NCBI GenBank assembly: GCA_026388255.1
Contig: JAPLKC010000133.1
Coordinates: 1-50,439, forward strand
Length of the DNA stretch: 50,439 bases
Reading direction: 5' to 3'
Source: Pseudomonadota bacterium
GTDB lineage: Bacteria > Desulfobacterota > Syntrophorhabdia > Syntrophorhabdales > Syntrophorhabdaceae
Position numbers and translations under genes: made by a program
Notes under the pieces: model-generated
Databases searched by the model: none
What the model saw: the letters and a program-made list of their open reading frames with translations, nothing else
Told to the model about the DNA's origin: nothing
Shown: piece by piece, positions 16,909 to 26,202 of the stretch
Layout: every line of letters starts with the position of its first letter
How positions within the stretch are numbered: position 1 is the first letter of the stretch

Positions 16909-17430
16909 TAATTACGCCTACTTTAATTGTTTCCGATAAAACCCCCACTAAGAGGATTGCTTGTTTTAAAAAAAGAATTTTTACGGGGGCTATGCAGGCA
17001 AGGCTTCCTGGGAGAACGGTAGGGACGTTGGAACGGTAGGGACGTTGTTTCATACGTTGCATTGCAGTTCTTAGAGCACAGCTTTCAGGTGGTAATCCTT
17101 ACTCTTGCGAAACCGCGCAGGGCATTGATAAGTAGGTGTAAGAAAAATCATACCTGTGATGATGTGACAGACATATTTCTATTGATAATCCTTGCCCTTG
17201 GGAAACTGCGAAGCTCACCAGGCGGGAAATCTCCCCGGATGGACAGCAGGATATTATAAATAAGTAAATAACTCCCCGATATTACGGCAAGAAGCTCAAA
17301 ATATAGGACAAGTGATGGGAAACTACAAGAGATTGCTATTGCGGAAGCTAAAAGGTATAATGTTTGAAATACTTTTGGCTTATCAATCGAAACCATATTT
17401 GCACATTGAAGGCAAAAGGAGGGAATATGT
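16909..17430. other. Gene-free spacer with a 17-bp tandem duplication
   Basis: No supported gene. An exact tandem duplication of GAACGGTAGGGACGTTG occupies 17014-17030 and 17031-17047. A second, diverged pair (GGTAATCCTTACTCTTGCGA at 17091 and GATAATCCTTGCCCTTGGGA at 17184) is spaced 93 bp apart. The spacer ends in an AAAGGAGGG ribosome binding site for the next gene. Confidence 0.5.
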
Positions 17431-17748
17431 ATGGTGCCTGAACCGTTTCTTGAAAAGATAATTCAGCGAATAGTAAGCAAATTTAACCCTTATAAAATCA
17501 TTCTCTTCGGCTCACACGCTTATGGTACCCCGTCTGAACATAGCGATATATACTTGCTCGTTATAATGGATACCAATGAGAAACCTCACAAAAGGGCGAT
17601 ACCGATAAGAAAGTTGCTTAAAGACATCGGTATCCCAAAAGATGTTATTGTGAAGACACCGGAAGAATTCGAAAAGTTCAAAGATATTATAGGCACAATA
17701 GTTTTCCCTGCTGCTCACAAAGGAAAGGTAATCTATGAACAGCGATAA
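17431..17748 (+). CDS. MNT-type nucleotidyltransferase domain protein with a degenerate active site
   Basis: This 105-aa protein belongs to the small minimal nucleotidyltransferase family (MntA-like antitoxins). The GS motif is FGSHAYG at 26-32. In active members the following acidic motif is Asp-x-Asp (usually SDIDLLV); here it reads SDIYLLV, so the second Asp is Tyr41. That loss should impair metal binding and AMP transfer. A strong ribosome binding site lies just upstream. It overlaps the start of a HEPN-domain fragment by 14 bp, the usual arrangement of MNT/HEPN toxin-antitoxin pairs, in which the MNT enzyme AMPylates the HEPN toxin. Both partners look damaged. Confidence 0.8.
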   Translation: MVPEPFLEKIIQRIVSKFNPYKIILFGSHAYGTPSEHSDIYLLVIMDTNEKPHKRAIPIRKLLKDIGIPKDVIVKTPEEFEKFKDIIGTIVFPAAHKGKVIYEQR

Positions 17749-17896
17749 ATTGAATGTGGTGAAATCCTGGTTTATGAAGGCTAACAATGACCTCAGAGTT
17801 GCTGAGCATATAATTACCATTGACGATCCACCCTGTGATACAGTCTGTTTTCATGCCCAGCAATGTGCCGAAAAATACCTTAAAGGGAAAATATAA
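17735..17896 (+). pseudogene. Truncated HEPN-domain toxin
   Basis: A 53-codon frame starting inside the MNT gene encodes MNSDKLNVVKSWFMKANNDL and continues through DPPCDTVCFHAQQCAEKYLK before a stop. This is the N-terminal half of a HEPN protein (intact members are about 120-140 aa). The C-terminal half with the catalytic Arg-x4-6-His motif is missing, and the DNA after the stop does not resume the HEPN sequence in any frame I checked. It is therefore probably a decayed toxin. Confidence 0.75.
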
Positions 17897-18072
17897 CGGG
17901 GATCATATAACCATCTGAAGATGGGAAAACGGACGTGGTATACAAAAAAGTCTTCCTCAATCAACAACCTCATCAATCAGGGTAAGGTATACCGAATAAG
18001 GGTGATGATATATAAAGGTTAATCCGGGTTGACCAACCAAGAGAAAAATACAGACAAAATTGCTTAAAAACG

Positions 18073-18822
18073 CTACTGCTTTTTCTCCGGCTCTTTAGTG
18101 CCCCCGCCGAGGAGTTTCTCAATCAACGGGATATCCGCGCCTTGCACATGCATTCCCTTTATCCAGAGCTGAGGAGTGCTGTTGATGCCCATTGCCTTTG
18201 AAATCCGCCTGTGTTCATTGATAAGGGCTTCCACTTTTTCGTCATCACATATTGCAAACTTCATCCCGTCGAGATCACCGTTCATCGCCTCTTTATAAGC
18301 CGCTTCACTGTCTTTTGCGCAAAAGATATATTTTATTTTCTGCTCCGCATCTTTATGCATTGCCAGCGAGACAAAAAACACGTATCTAATAATGTTTTCC
18401 TGTTTCGAAAGATATTTTGAAGCATCCCTGCAATATGTACAATCCGGATCGGTAAATTCAATGATAATACGTTCACCCTTCCCGATTTTTAAAGCCTTTT
18501 CAAGAGATAGGGTCTTGACTTTTTCCGTTATTATTGCGCTCTCGCGCTCATCCGTCAGGTTCTTGCCTGTCGAATTCCATATGGAACCGGCAAACAGATA
18601 GTTTTTCTCAGGAAAATAGTATAGTATCCTTCCCGGCATGTTTATCTCATACATGCCTTCAATATCTGCTCTTCTGATACTTTCGGCCTTAACCCTCGGA
18701 AAGGCTTCTTTAAATTTTTCCATTACTTTTGCATCCAAATCACTCTGCGCAAATCCTGGTATTGAAAAACCCGGCAAAATAATAAATATTAACAGCCCAC
18801 CGGCTAACAGTCTTCCAAGCAT
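18073..18822 (-). CDS. DsbC/DsbG-like periplasmic thiol:disulfide interchange protein
   Basis: This 249-aa protein has a signal peptide (residues 1-25, ending GFAQS), an N-terminal dimerisation-like region (about 28-110, with GMYEINMPGRILYYF) and a thioredoxin domain with the active site DPDCTYC, Cys128 and Cys131. The cis-proline loop is STPQLW near 215. A second cysteine pair (FCAKD and AICDDE) matches the structural disulfide of DsbC. It would isomerise disulfides in the periplasm, or supply reductant for c-type cytochrome or metal-site assembly. The CTYC dipeptide differs from the CGYC of E. coli DsbC. It is divergent from eno and appears monocistronic. Confidence 0.85.
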   Translation of the reverse strand: MLGRLLAGGLLIFIILPGFSIPGFAQSDLDAKVMEKFKEAFPRVKAESIRRADIEGMYEINMPGRILYYFPEKNYLFAGSIWNSTGKNLTDERESAIITEKVKTLSLEKALKIGKGERIIIEFTDPDCTYCRDASKYLSKQENIIRYVFFVSLAMHKDAEQKIKYIFCAKDSEAAYKEAMNGDLDGMKFAICDDEKVEALINEHRRISKAMGINSTPQLWIKGMHVQGADIPLIEKLLGGGTKEPEKKQ

Positions 18823-18854
18823 ATCGCTCCTCCTTGCAGCATAATATAAATTAT

Positions 18855-20262
<1,408 letters not shown>

Positions 20263-20268
20263 CAAAAA

Positions 20269-20320
20269 CTGTGGAGCCTGATACCCACAAGCACGGGCAA
20301 GAGGTTATCAGGCTCCACAG
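20269..20320 (-). terminator. Intrinsic terminator between eno and the receiver gene
   Basis: A perfect 15-bp stem has arms CTGTGGAGCCTGATA (20269-20283) and its inverse (20306-20320). Read on the minus strand it is followed by TTTTTGCT, the form of a rho-independent terminator for the receiver gene at 20330. On the plus strand it would also slow transcription from eno, but without a T-run. Confidence 0.8.
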
Positions 20321-20329
20321 GCTTAATTC

Positions 20330-20737
20330 CTATCCGTTCATTTCTATAAGTCCGAATTTGGACAATTCTCCAAGCAGGCTTTGTTTTCCGATGGGTTTAA
20401 TCAGATAAGATGTAGCCCCTTCCTTGTATAGGGCTTTCATAACATTTTTTGGATCTCCAAGGGCAGTAGTCATAATAACCTTTACCTCTGTTGAATTTAC
20501 AATGCCCATCTCTGCCTCTATTCCCCTTATTTTCGCCAGGGCTTCGTGTCCGTCCATGTTCGGCATCATAATATCCATACAGATAAGATCATAAGGGTTG
20601 CCTTCCGTCCAGGCTACCTTAAAAGCTTCGACAGCCTCTTCTCCATTAATGGCGATATCACATTCACCGTATTTGGAGAGAATTCCCTGCATCAATTTGC
20701 GGCACGTAAAATCATCTTCTGCGATCAAAACTTTCAT
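20330..20737 (-). CDS. Single-domain CheY-like response regulator
   Basis: This 135-aa receiver starts at the ATG at 20737, which has AGGAGG 8 bases upstream; an upstream GTG at 20746 overlaps the ribosome binding site and is unlikely. The acidic pocket EDD is at 7-9, the phospho-acceptor Asp55 is in ICMDIMMP, and the conserved Thr and Lys are in MTTALG and LIKPIG. There is no output domain, so it probably shuttles phosphate or acts by protein contact. It is the last gene of the chemosensory cluster, 77 bp after a hybrid kinase. A paralogue lies at 40699. Confidence 0.92.
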   Translation of the reverse strand: MKVLIAEDDFTCRKLMQGILSKYGECDIAINGEEAVEAFKVAWTEGNPYDLICMDIMMPNMDGHEALAKIRGIEAEMGIVNSTEVKVIMTTALGDPKNVMKALYKEGATSYLIKPIGKQSLLGELSKFGLIEMNG

Positions 20738-20814
20738 AGACAACACCTCCTGACTGATTTATTGTAACAAGGTTGCCCTTGTTTGCCCGTCTTCGTTGCA
20801 CTGTGATTACTAAT

Positions 20815-23475
20815 TTATGCATTGCCTGCCAAATGTTCAGTTATATTATCCGGCGCCTTGCCAAGTTCTTTCTCTAACCCCTCATAATGTGTATAAATCT
20901 CATCTATTTTTCCCTTGTTAATTGCATGAACAGGGCTTTTGTGTCCGTATTTCTCAACAACTTCAATAAGCTCCTGCATGTTGAATGGCTTGGATACAAA
21001 ATCATCCATCCCGGCCTCAAGAAACCGTTCTTTATCGCCACACATAGCATGGGCTGTCAATGCGATAATGGGGATTCTCCCGTTTTTATGCAGAAAGTCG
21101 GGATGCCTGATAATACGGGTAGCCTCCAGTCCATCCATTTCGGGCATCTGTATATCCATAAGTATCACATCAAATTGCTTATTGCGCAAAACATCAATGA
21201 CTTCCCTGCCATTCTTTGCGCATACCACAGCATGTCCCCGTTTTTTTAAAATGCTTTCGGCAAAGTACTTATTTATAGTATCGTCTTCGGCGAGGAGTAT
21301 CTGTAATCTCTCTATGTCGCCGTCGCTTGTGCTGCTTTCTTCTATTGTCCCCTGACTGCAGACGGAGGAAGGCGGGCTTGTAAAGGACGGAGTAGTAGCA
21401 GATTCGGCAAATCCATACACAGGGGAGACATCCTGCCTTTCGCAGGAAGATTTCAATATTACACTGAAATAAAAGGTGCTTCCCTCGCCCGGTTTGCTTT
21501 CAACCCATATATTCCCGCCCATAAGTTCTACAATCCTCTTTGATATGGTAAGACCGAGGCCTGTTCCGCCATATTTCCTTGTTGAAGAACCATCTGCCTG
21601 GGTGAAAGCATTAAAGATGGTTCCAAGCTTGTCTTCCTGAATTCCTATGCCGGAATCATGGACCGAGAAGAGAAGGATAACCGTTTCTAATTTAGAATCT
21701 AATAAACCTTGAACACTGGATTCCGAACCCCGAATCTCACTTGCTGAATCTTGTTTGCTCACTTCAACAACAATCTCTCCCTTTTCGGTAAATTTGACGG
21801 CATTCCCGATAAGGTTGATAAGCACCTGGGTCAGGCATCGCGCATCACCTTTCAGGCTTAAGGGGATATTCTTGTCCATGTTATATGAAAACTTTAACCC
21901 CTTTCTTTCCGCCTGAATGGAAAAGGGTTTTATTACACCTTCCAATCCATCATGAAAATCAAACTCAGTTTCTTCAAGTTCCATCCTTCCTGATTCAAAC
22001 TTTGAAAAATCAAGGATACTGTTAAGAAAATCTAAAAGCAATTTGGAAGACTGTAAAACCAATTCAAGATTTTCCCTTTGGTCTCCTGATAAATCCGAAT
22101 CTAAAACAAGTTCGGTAAATCCGATAACAGCGTTCATCGGGGTCCGTACCTCATGGCTCATATTAGCAATAAATTGGCTCTTTATCAGGTTTGATGCTTC
22201 AGCCGCTTCTTTTGCATTCCGTATTTCCTGCTCTACCAGCTTGCGCTCGGTAACATCCCTGAGAAAGGCTAAAGTCACTGTTTCTTCATAATAAATTGTC
22301 GTTGTCACAGAGATTTCAATATCGAAATACGTGCCGTCCTTCCTGACCCCCCTGAACTCATATCTTGTCGGCGCCTGTCCCCCGCTCTCTCTTAATCTTG
22401 CGTATACCATCACCCTTTCAAGATCATCGGGATGGACAGTTAACAAAAACTTTTTTCCAACAATTTCTTCAGGCTTTGTATAACCGAACATTTCCACGAA
22501 ACGCTGATTAACAAAGATGTGTATGCCGCCCTTCATAATTCCTATCCCTTCACTTGAACCCTCGATCAACGTCCTGTAGCGTGTTTCTGATGCCACAAGT
22601 TTTGTTTCCGACTTTTTGTTGGCAGTAATGTCACGTATGATTTCGATGGCGCCGATAATATTCCCATGTGTATCCCTTAACGGTTTCGACTTAAGCCACA
22701 GGTATGCCCCGAAGGGTTTTATTTTGTCTGAATAGGTTTCTGCGGTAATGGTATCGCCTTTTTTATCGATGGAGAAGTATAATTTTCGGGCAGTGTCGTC
22801 GAATTCCCTGTTCACAAAATCAATCAGCATAGGCATCCTTTCCCCGCGAAACGGTATAGCATACTCATAATCGCCTTTACCCATCATTTTTTCTGCCTGG
22901 ATGCCCGTCAAATCCTCCATTGCCTTATTCCAGATTATCACCTTGCCTTCAAGATTAATAGCAAAGGTCGGGTCAGGGAGAAATTCAATAACGCTGTGGA
23001 GTTGGTGATAGGCGGCCTGAATTTTATCCTGCGATGTTTTTAGTTCCGTTATATCCTCACAGGTTACAAAAAGTTCTTCACTATCCAGCAATACGGTATT
23101 AAAATTGATGATTTTTTCAGTACCATCCCTGCATTTCACCGTAAATGTCCTCGGTATCAACTCACCGACACTTGCTGATGAATGATTATTCAGCCAGATT
23201 GCAATAACTTCATGCCTGTACTCAGGATCAGGATAAGCCTTCCTGAACCATGTTCTTCCATCGGGTATGTCCGACAGGTCATACCCGAATAGCTCAACAA
23301 ACTTATCGTTTATATAGCTGAACGTGCCGTTATTGTTTATTATCGCAATACCAAATGGCGCGCATTTAGTGAGACCTTTAAACCTTTGGATCTCATCCTG
23401 GACTATATCAATTTTTTTATCTTTTTCTTCCAAAAGCACTCCGATCACCATAGCGCTTTGATTTGAAACTGGCAT
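20815..23475 (-). CDS. Cytoplasmic PAS-PAS-PAS hybrid histidine kinase
   Basis: This 886-aa protein has no transmembrane segment. The order is PAS (about 28-147), PAS (158-290), PAS (296-414), HisKA with phospho-His441 in MSHEVRTP, a HATPase (about 545-675, with DSGIGI and YGGTGLGL) and a C-terminal receiver (724-845) with Asp774 in LMDIQMP. The ATPase carries an extra 20-residue segment (576-597) before the first G-box. The start codon overlaps the cheW stop by one base (TAATG), so translation is coupled and a partnership with the chemosensory array is plausible. Its first PAS closely resembles the seventh PAS of the giant kinase at 34472 (shared IPDGRTWF and KAYPDPE). The likely phosphate acceptor is the receiver gene just downstream. 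Confidence 0.95.
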   Translation of the reverse strand: MPVSNQSAMVIGVLLEEKDKKIDIVQDEIQRFKGLTKCAPFGIAIINNNGTFSYINDKFVELFGYDLSDIPDGRTWFRKAYPDPEYRHEVIAIWLNNHSSASVGELIPRTFTVKCRDGTEKIINFNTVLLDSEELFVTCEDITELKTSQDKIQAAYHQLHSVIEFLPDPTFAINLEGKVIIWNKAMEDLTGIQAEKMMGKGDYEYAIPFRGERMPMLIDFVNREFDDTARKLYFSIDKKGDTITAETYSDKIKPFGAYLWLKSKPLRDTHGNIIGAIEIIRDITANKKSETKLVASETRYRTLIEGSSEGIGIMKGGIHIFVNQRFVEMFGYTKPEEIVGKKFLLTVHPDDLERVMVYARLRESGGQAPTRYEFRGVRKDGTYFDIEISVTTTIYYEETVTLAFLRDVTERKLVEQEIRNAKEAAEASNLIKSQFIANMSHEVRTPMNAVIGFTELVLDSDLSGDQRENLELVLQSSKLLLDFLNSILDFSKFESGRMELEETEFDFHDGLEGVIKPFSIQAERKGLKFSYNMDKNIPLSLKGDARCLTQVLINLIGNAVKFTEKGEIVVEVSKQDSASEIRGSESSVQGLLDSKLETVILLFSVHDSGIGIQEDKLGTIFNAFTQADGSSTRKYGGTGLGLTISKRIVELMGGNIWVESKPGEGSTFYFSVILKSSCERQDVSPVYGFAESATTPSFTSPPSSVCSQGTIEESSTSDGDIERLQILLAEDDTINKYFAESILKKRGHAVVCAKNGREVIDVLRNKQFDVILMDIQMPEMDGLEATRIIRHPDFLHKNGRIPIIALTAHAMCGDKERFLEAGMDDFVSKPFNMQELIEVVEKYGHKSPVHAINKGKIDEIYTHYEGLEKELGKAPDNITEHLAGNA

Positions 23476-23978
23476 TACTCATTGCCTGCCATCTGCATCT
23501 CCATCCCCTGGGCAGCAGTCAGCTCCTCAGAGGAGAATACCTTATCAATATTAAGGATTATAATAAAGTTATCATCCCTTTTACCCATACCTTTGATAAA
23601 CTCTGTTTTGAGCTGCATCCCTATCTGCGGGGCAGGTTCTATCTGGTCGGGTTCCAATTCGAATACCTCCTGGACTGAATCTACAAGTGCGCCGATGATG
23701 GTTGTCTCTCCTTCAAAAGATACTTCTACAACTATGATACAGGTATTGACGGTCTTTTCTGTCCGGGTCATGCAGAATTTTAATCTCATGTCAAGGACAG
23801 GTACTACACTGCCCCTCAGGTTGATAACTCCCCTCATATACTCCGGGGTCTTCGGCACTTTTGTAACTGTGGAAAACTCAAGTATCTCCCTGACATGCGA
23901 GACATCTATTCCAAAAACCTCCTCTGCAAGCTGGAAGGTAAGATACTGTCTTGTGTCTGTTATTGATAAAACGCTCAT
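23475..23978 (-). CDS. cheW: Chemotaxis scaffold protein CheW
   Basis: This 167-aa protein is a CheW adaptor that links CheA to chemoreceptors. It has the beta-barrel signatures YLTFQLAEEVFGIDV, VREILEF, MRGVINLRGSVVPVLDMR and ALVDSVQEVFEL. The C-terminal 20 residues go slightly beyond the usual end. A GAGGAGGT ribosome binding site precedes the ATG by 5 bases. It lies 89 bp after the broken chemoreceptor and overlaps the hybrid kinase start by one base, which places the kinase under chemosensory co-expression. Confidence 0.96.
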   Translation of the reverse strand: MSVLSITDTRQYLTFQLAEEVFGIDVSHVREILEFSTVTKVPKTPEYMRGVINLRGSVVPVLDMRLKFCMTRTEKTVNTCIIVVEVSFEGETTIIGALVDSVQEVFELEPDQIEPAPQIGMQLKTEFIKGMGKRDDNFIIILNIDKVFSSEELTAAQGMEMQMAGNE

Positions 23979-24067
23979 GGGTTACCTCCTCTTTGAGGCA
24001 GGAATCAGTTATCGGAATTCCGAGGCCTGATCGGCGACTTACTCCAGAACCCTGATTCCTGCTTTTG

Positions 24068-25675
24068 TTAAAATGTTTCAAATTCTTCATCCAGCTTGTC
24101 CTTGCCGTTGCCGAGATCAATCGGGACGCCGCCCGGTTTCATTCCGTTGCCGCTCTTGGTAACCCTGGCAGGAGTATGGGCAATTGTGCGCTGCGGCGCT
24201 TTATATTGTTCTTTGTGCGCCTTTGTCCCTGCAATTCTGTGATCCACAACTCCGGATTTTATCGCTGTTTTCTTTTTCCCGACCTCTTCAACTACGAAGA
24301 AGGCTATTGTATCCTGCAACTGCTCAGCCTGGGAAGATAGCTCTTCTGTCGTTGATGCCATCTGCTCTGTGGCCGAGGCATTCTGCTGGATAACTGAATC
24401 GAGCTGCTGGATGGCTTTATTGATCTGTTCCGCTCCGGTATTCTGTTCGTTGCTTGCAGCATTAATTTCACTGACAAGTTCCGCTGTTTTCTGGATATCA
24501 GGAACAATCCTTGTAAGCATTTCCCCTGCCTTTTCTGCAACTTCCACACTTGAACCGGATAGCTTGTTGATTTCTGCCGCTGCTGTCTGGCTTCTCTCTG
24601 CAAGCTTTCTTACCTCTGTTGCAACTACGGCAAAGCCTTTGCCGTGTTCACCGGCCCTGGCTGCTTCAATTGCGGCGTTTAAGGCAAGGAGGTTTGTCTG
24701 ACGGGCTATCTCTTCAATAATATTGATCTTTGTGGCAATCTCTTTCATGGCGGAAACAGTTTCCATCACTGCCTTGCCGCCTTCCCGTGCATCCTGGGCA
24801 GCTTTGAGCGCTATCTTTTCTGTCTGCTGCGCGTTATCGGCATTCTGTTTTATATTTGAGACCATCTGCTCCATGGAGGAGGATATCTCTTCTGCTGACG
24901 CTGCCTGTTCTGTTGCGCCCTGGGACATCTGCTGGGAGGAGGAACTCATCTGCTGGCCTCCTGTGGCAACATTATCGGAGGCGGTTTTAACATCATTTAC
25001 TACCTCGGTCAATTTCGCAACCATTTCAGCCAAAGCCCTCATCAGTTCATCCTGGGGTGAGCGCTCCCTTGCTGTTACCATAAGATTGCCGCCGGCTATC
25101 TCCTGCGCCATCTTTGTGACCTCATTCATTGCATCGATGAGCACATTCAGGTTATTCTTAATGATGTTGTACTGACCCTTATACTCTGCCGTGATATTAG
25201 AGGGGATGTCGCCTTTTGAAATCCGATCCACATACTCGGCCGTAACCATCAGAGGATTGACAATGTTGGTAATCGTGTCGTTCACCCCAGCCACCAGCTT
25301 GTTCCAACCACCGACAAAAATATCGGCATTGGCGCGCTTGTCAAGCTCACCATTAGCAGCCGCCTTAATGATCTTGTCCGTTTCTGCCAAAAGCTCGCTC
25401 ATCATTTTAACCACAGCGTTCAGATTGTTTTTGATGACGTTGTACTGGCCCTTGTACTCTACCGTGATCTCAGGCGGGATAATCCCCTTGCTGACTTTTT
25501 CCACGTAATCGGCCGTAACCATCAGAGGATTGACAATGTTGGTGACGATCTCGTTTATACCAACTACCAGTTGCTTCCACCCGCCAACAAACAGATCGGC
25601 ATTGGCACGCTTGTCAAGCACACCATCAGCAGCAGCTTTGATTACATGATTCGCCTCATTAAGAAGACCGCTCAT
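24068..25675 (-). CDS. Chemoreceptor 3' segment: two HAMP-like modules plus signalling domain
   Basis: This open segment of up to 535 aa starts at an internal Met ([11 protein letters not shown]). It holds HAMP-like modules (about 1-95 and 96-190, each with EYV(D/E)(R/K)(I/V)SKG and EYKGQYN(V/I)IKNNLN), a linker, then a coiled-coil signalling domain (about 215-470) with the hairpin tip [20 protein letters not shown] and [14 protein letters not shown]. Gln- and Glu-rich heptads on both arms are candidate methylation sites. The extreme C-terminus ends in EFETF, similar to the NWETF tail that tethers CheR and CheB in enteric receptors. If translated alone it would still be a soluble receptor able to contact CheA and CheW, but no ribosome binding site is evident at its Met. 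Confidence 0.8.
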   Translation of the reverse strand: MSGLLNEANHVIKAAADGVLDKRANADLFVGGWKQLVVGINEIVTNIVNPLMVTADYVEKVSKGIIPPEITVEYKGQYNVIKNNLNAVVKMMSELLAETDKIIKAAANGELDKRANADIFVGGWNKLVAGVNDTITNIVNPLMVTAEYVDRISKGDIPSNITAEYKGQYNIIKNNLNVLIDAMNEVTKMAQEIAGGNLMVTARERSPQDELMRALAEMVAKLTEVVNDVKTASDNVATGGQQMSSSSQQMSQGATEQAASAEEISSSMEQMVSNIKQNADNAQQTEKIALKAAQDAREGGKAVMETVSAMKEIATKINIIEEIARQTNLLALNAAIEAARAGEHGKGFAVVATEVRKLAERSQTAAAEINKLSGSSVEVAEKAGEMLTRIVPDIQKTAELVSEINAASNEQNTGAEQINKAIQQLDSVIQQNASATEQMASTTEELSSQAEQLQDTIAFFVVEEVGKKKTAIKSGVVDHRIAGTKAHKEQYKAPQRTIAHTPARVTKSGNGMKPGGVPIDLGNGKDKLDEEFETF

Positions 25676-25761
25676 TGTATCGATGCAGGCATTGAGGTTA
25701 TTCTTGATCTCATTAAAGTCACCGTTATAAATGTCGGTGATCTTCGGGGGAATATCTCCCT

Positions 25762-25841
25762 TACTTATTCTGTCTACATATTCAGCTGTGACATTGATGG
25801 GTACTTATTCTGTCTACATATTCAGCTGTGACATTGATGGG
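25762..25841. repeat. Exact 40-bp tandem duplication (frameshifting)
   Basis: Copies at 25762-25801 and 25802-25841 are identical and both begin TACTTATTCTGTCTACATAT. Because 40 is not a multiple of 3, the duplication moves the chemoreceptor frame and creates the tail THQCHS and a stop. Confidence 0.95.
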
Positions 25842-25972
25842 TCCGACAAAGGCATCGCACAAATTGTTGACGCCTCCGATCAGCTTACCCCATCCGCCGG
25901 CAAACCTGGCTGCTTCGCCGCGTGTTGCCAACTGACCTGCTACTGTCGCATTGACCAGTTTGTCTGTTTCTG

Positions 25973-26202
25973 CCAGAAGACCGCTCATTGTATCGATGCA
26001 GGCATTGAGGTTATTCTTGATCTCATTAAAGTCACCGTTATAAATGTCGGTGATCTTCGGGGGAATATCTCCCTTACTTATTCTGTCCCAGAAGACCGCT
26101 CATTGTATCGATGCAGGCATTGAGGTTATTCTTGATCTCATTAAAGTCACCGTTATAAATGTCGGTGATCTTCGGGGGAATATCTCCCTTACTTATTCTG
26201 TC
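25973..26202. repeat. Exact 115-bp tandem duplication (frameshifting)
   Basis: Copies at 25973-26087 and 26088-26202 are identical, beginning CCAGAAGACCGCTCATTG. A third copy of most of this sequence, from a neighbouring HAMP module, is at about 25669-25775. The added 115 bp shifts the chemoreceptor frame and gives the tail GQNK and a stop. Confidence 0.95.

Noticed and set aside
25669-26202. Apparent CRISPR-like direct repeats
   Set aside because: The repeats are coding HAMP modules and exact tandem duplications without unique spacers of constant length.
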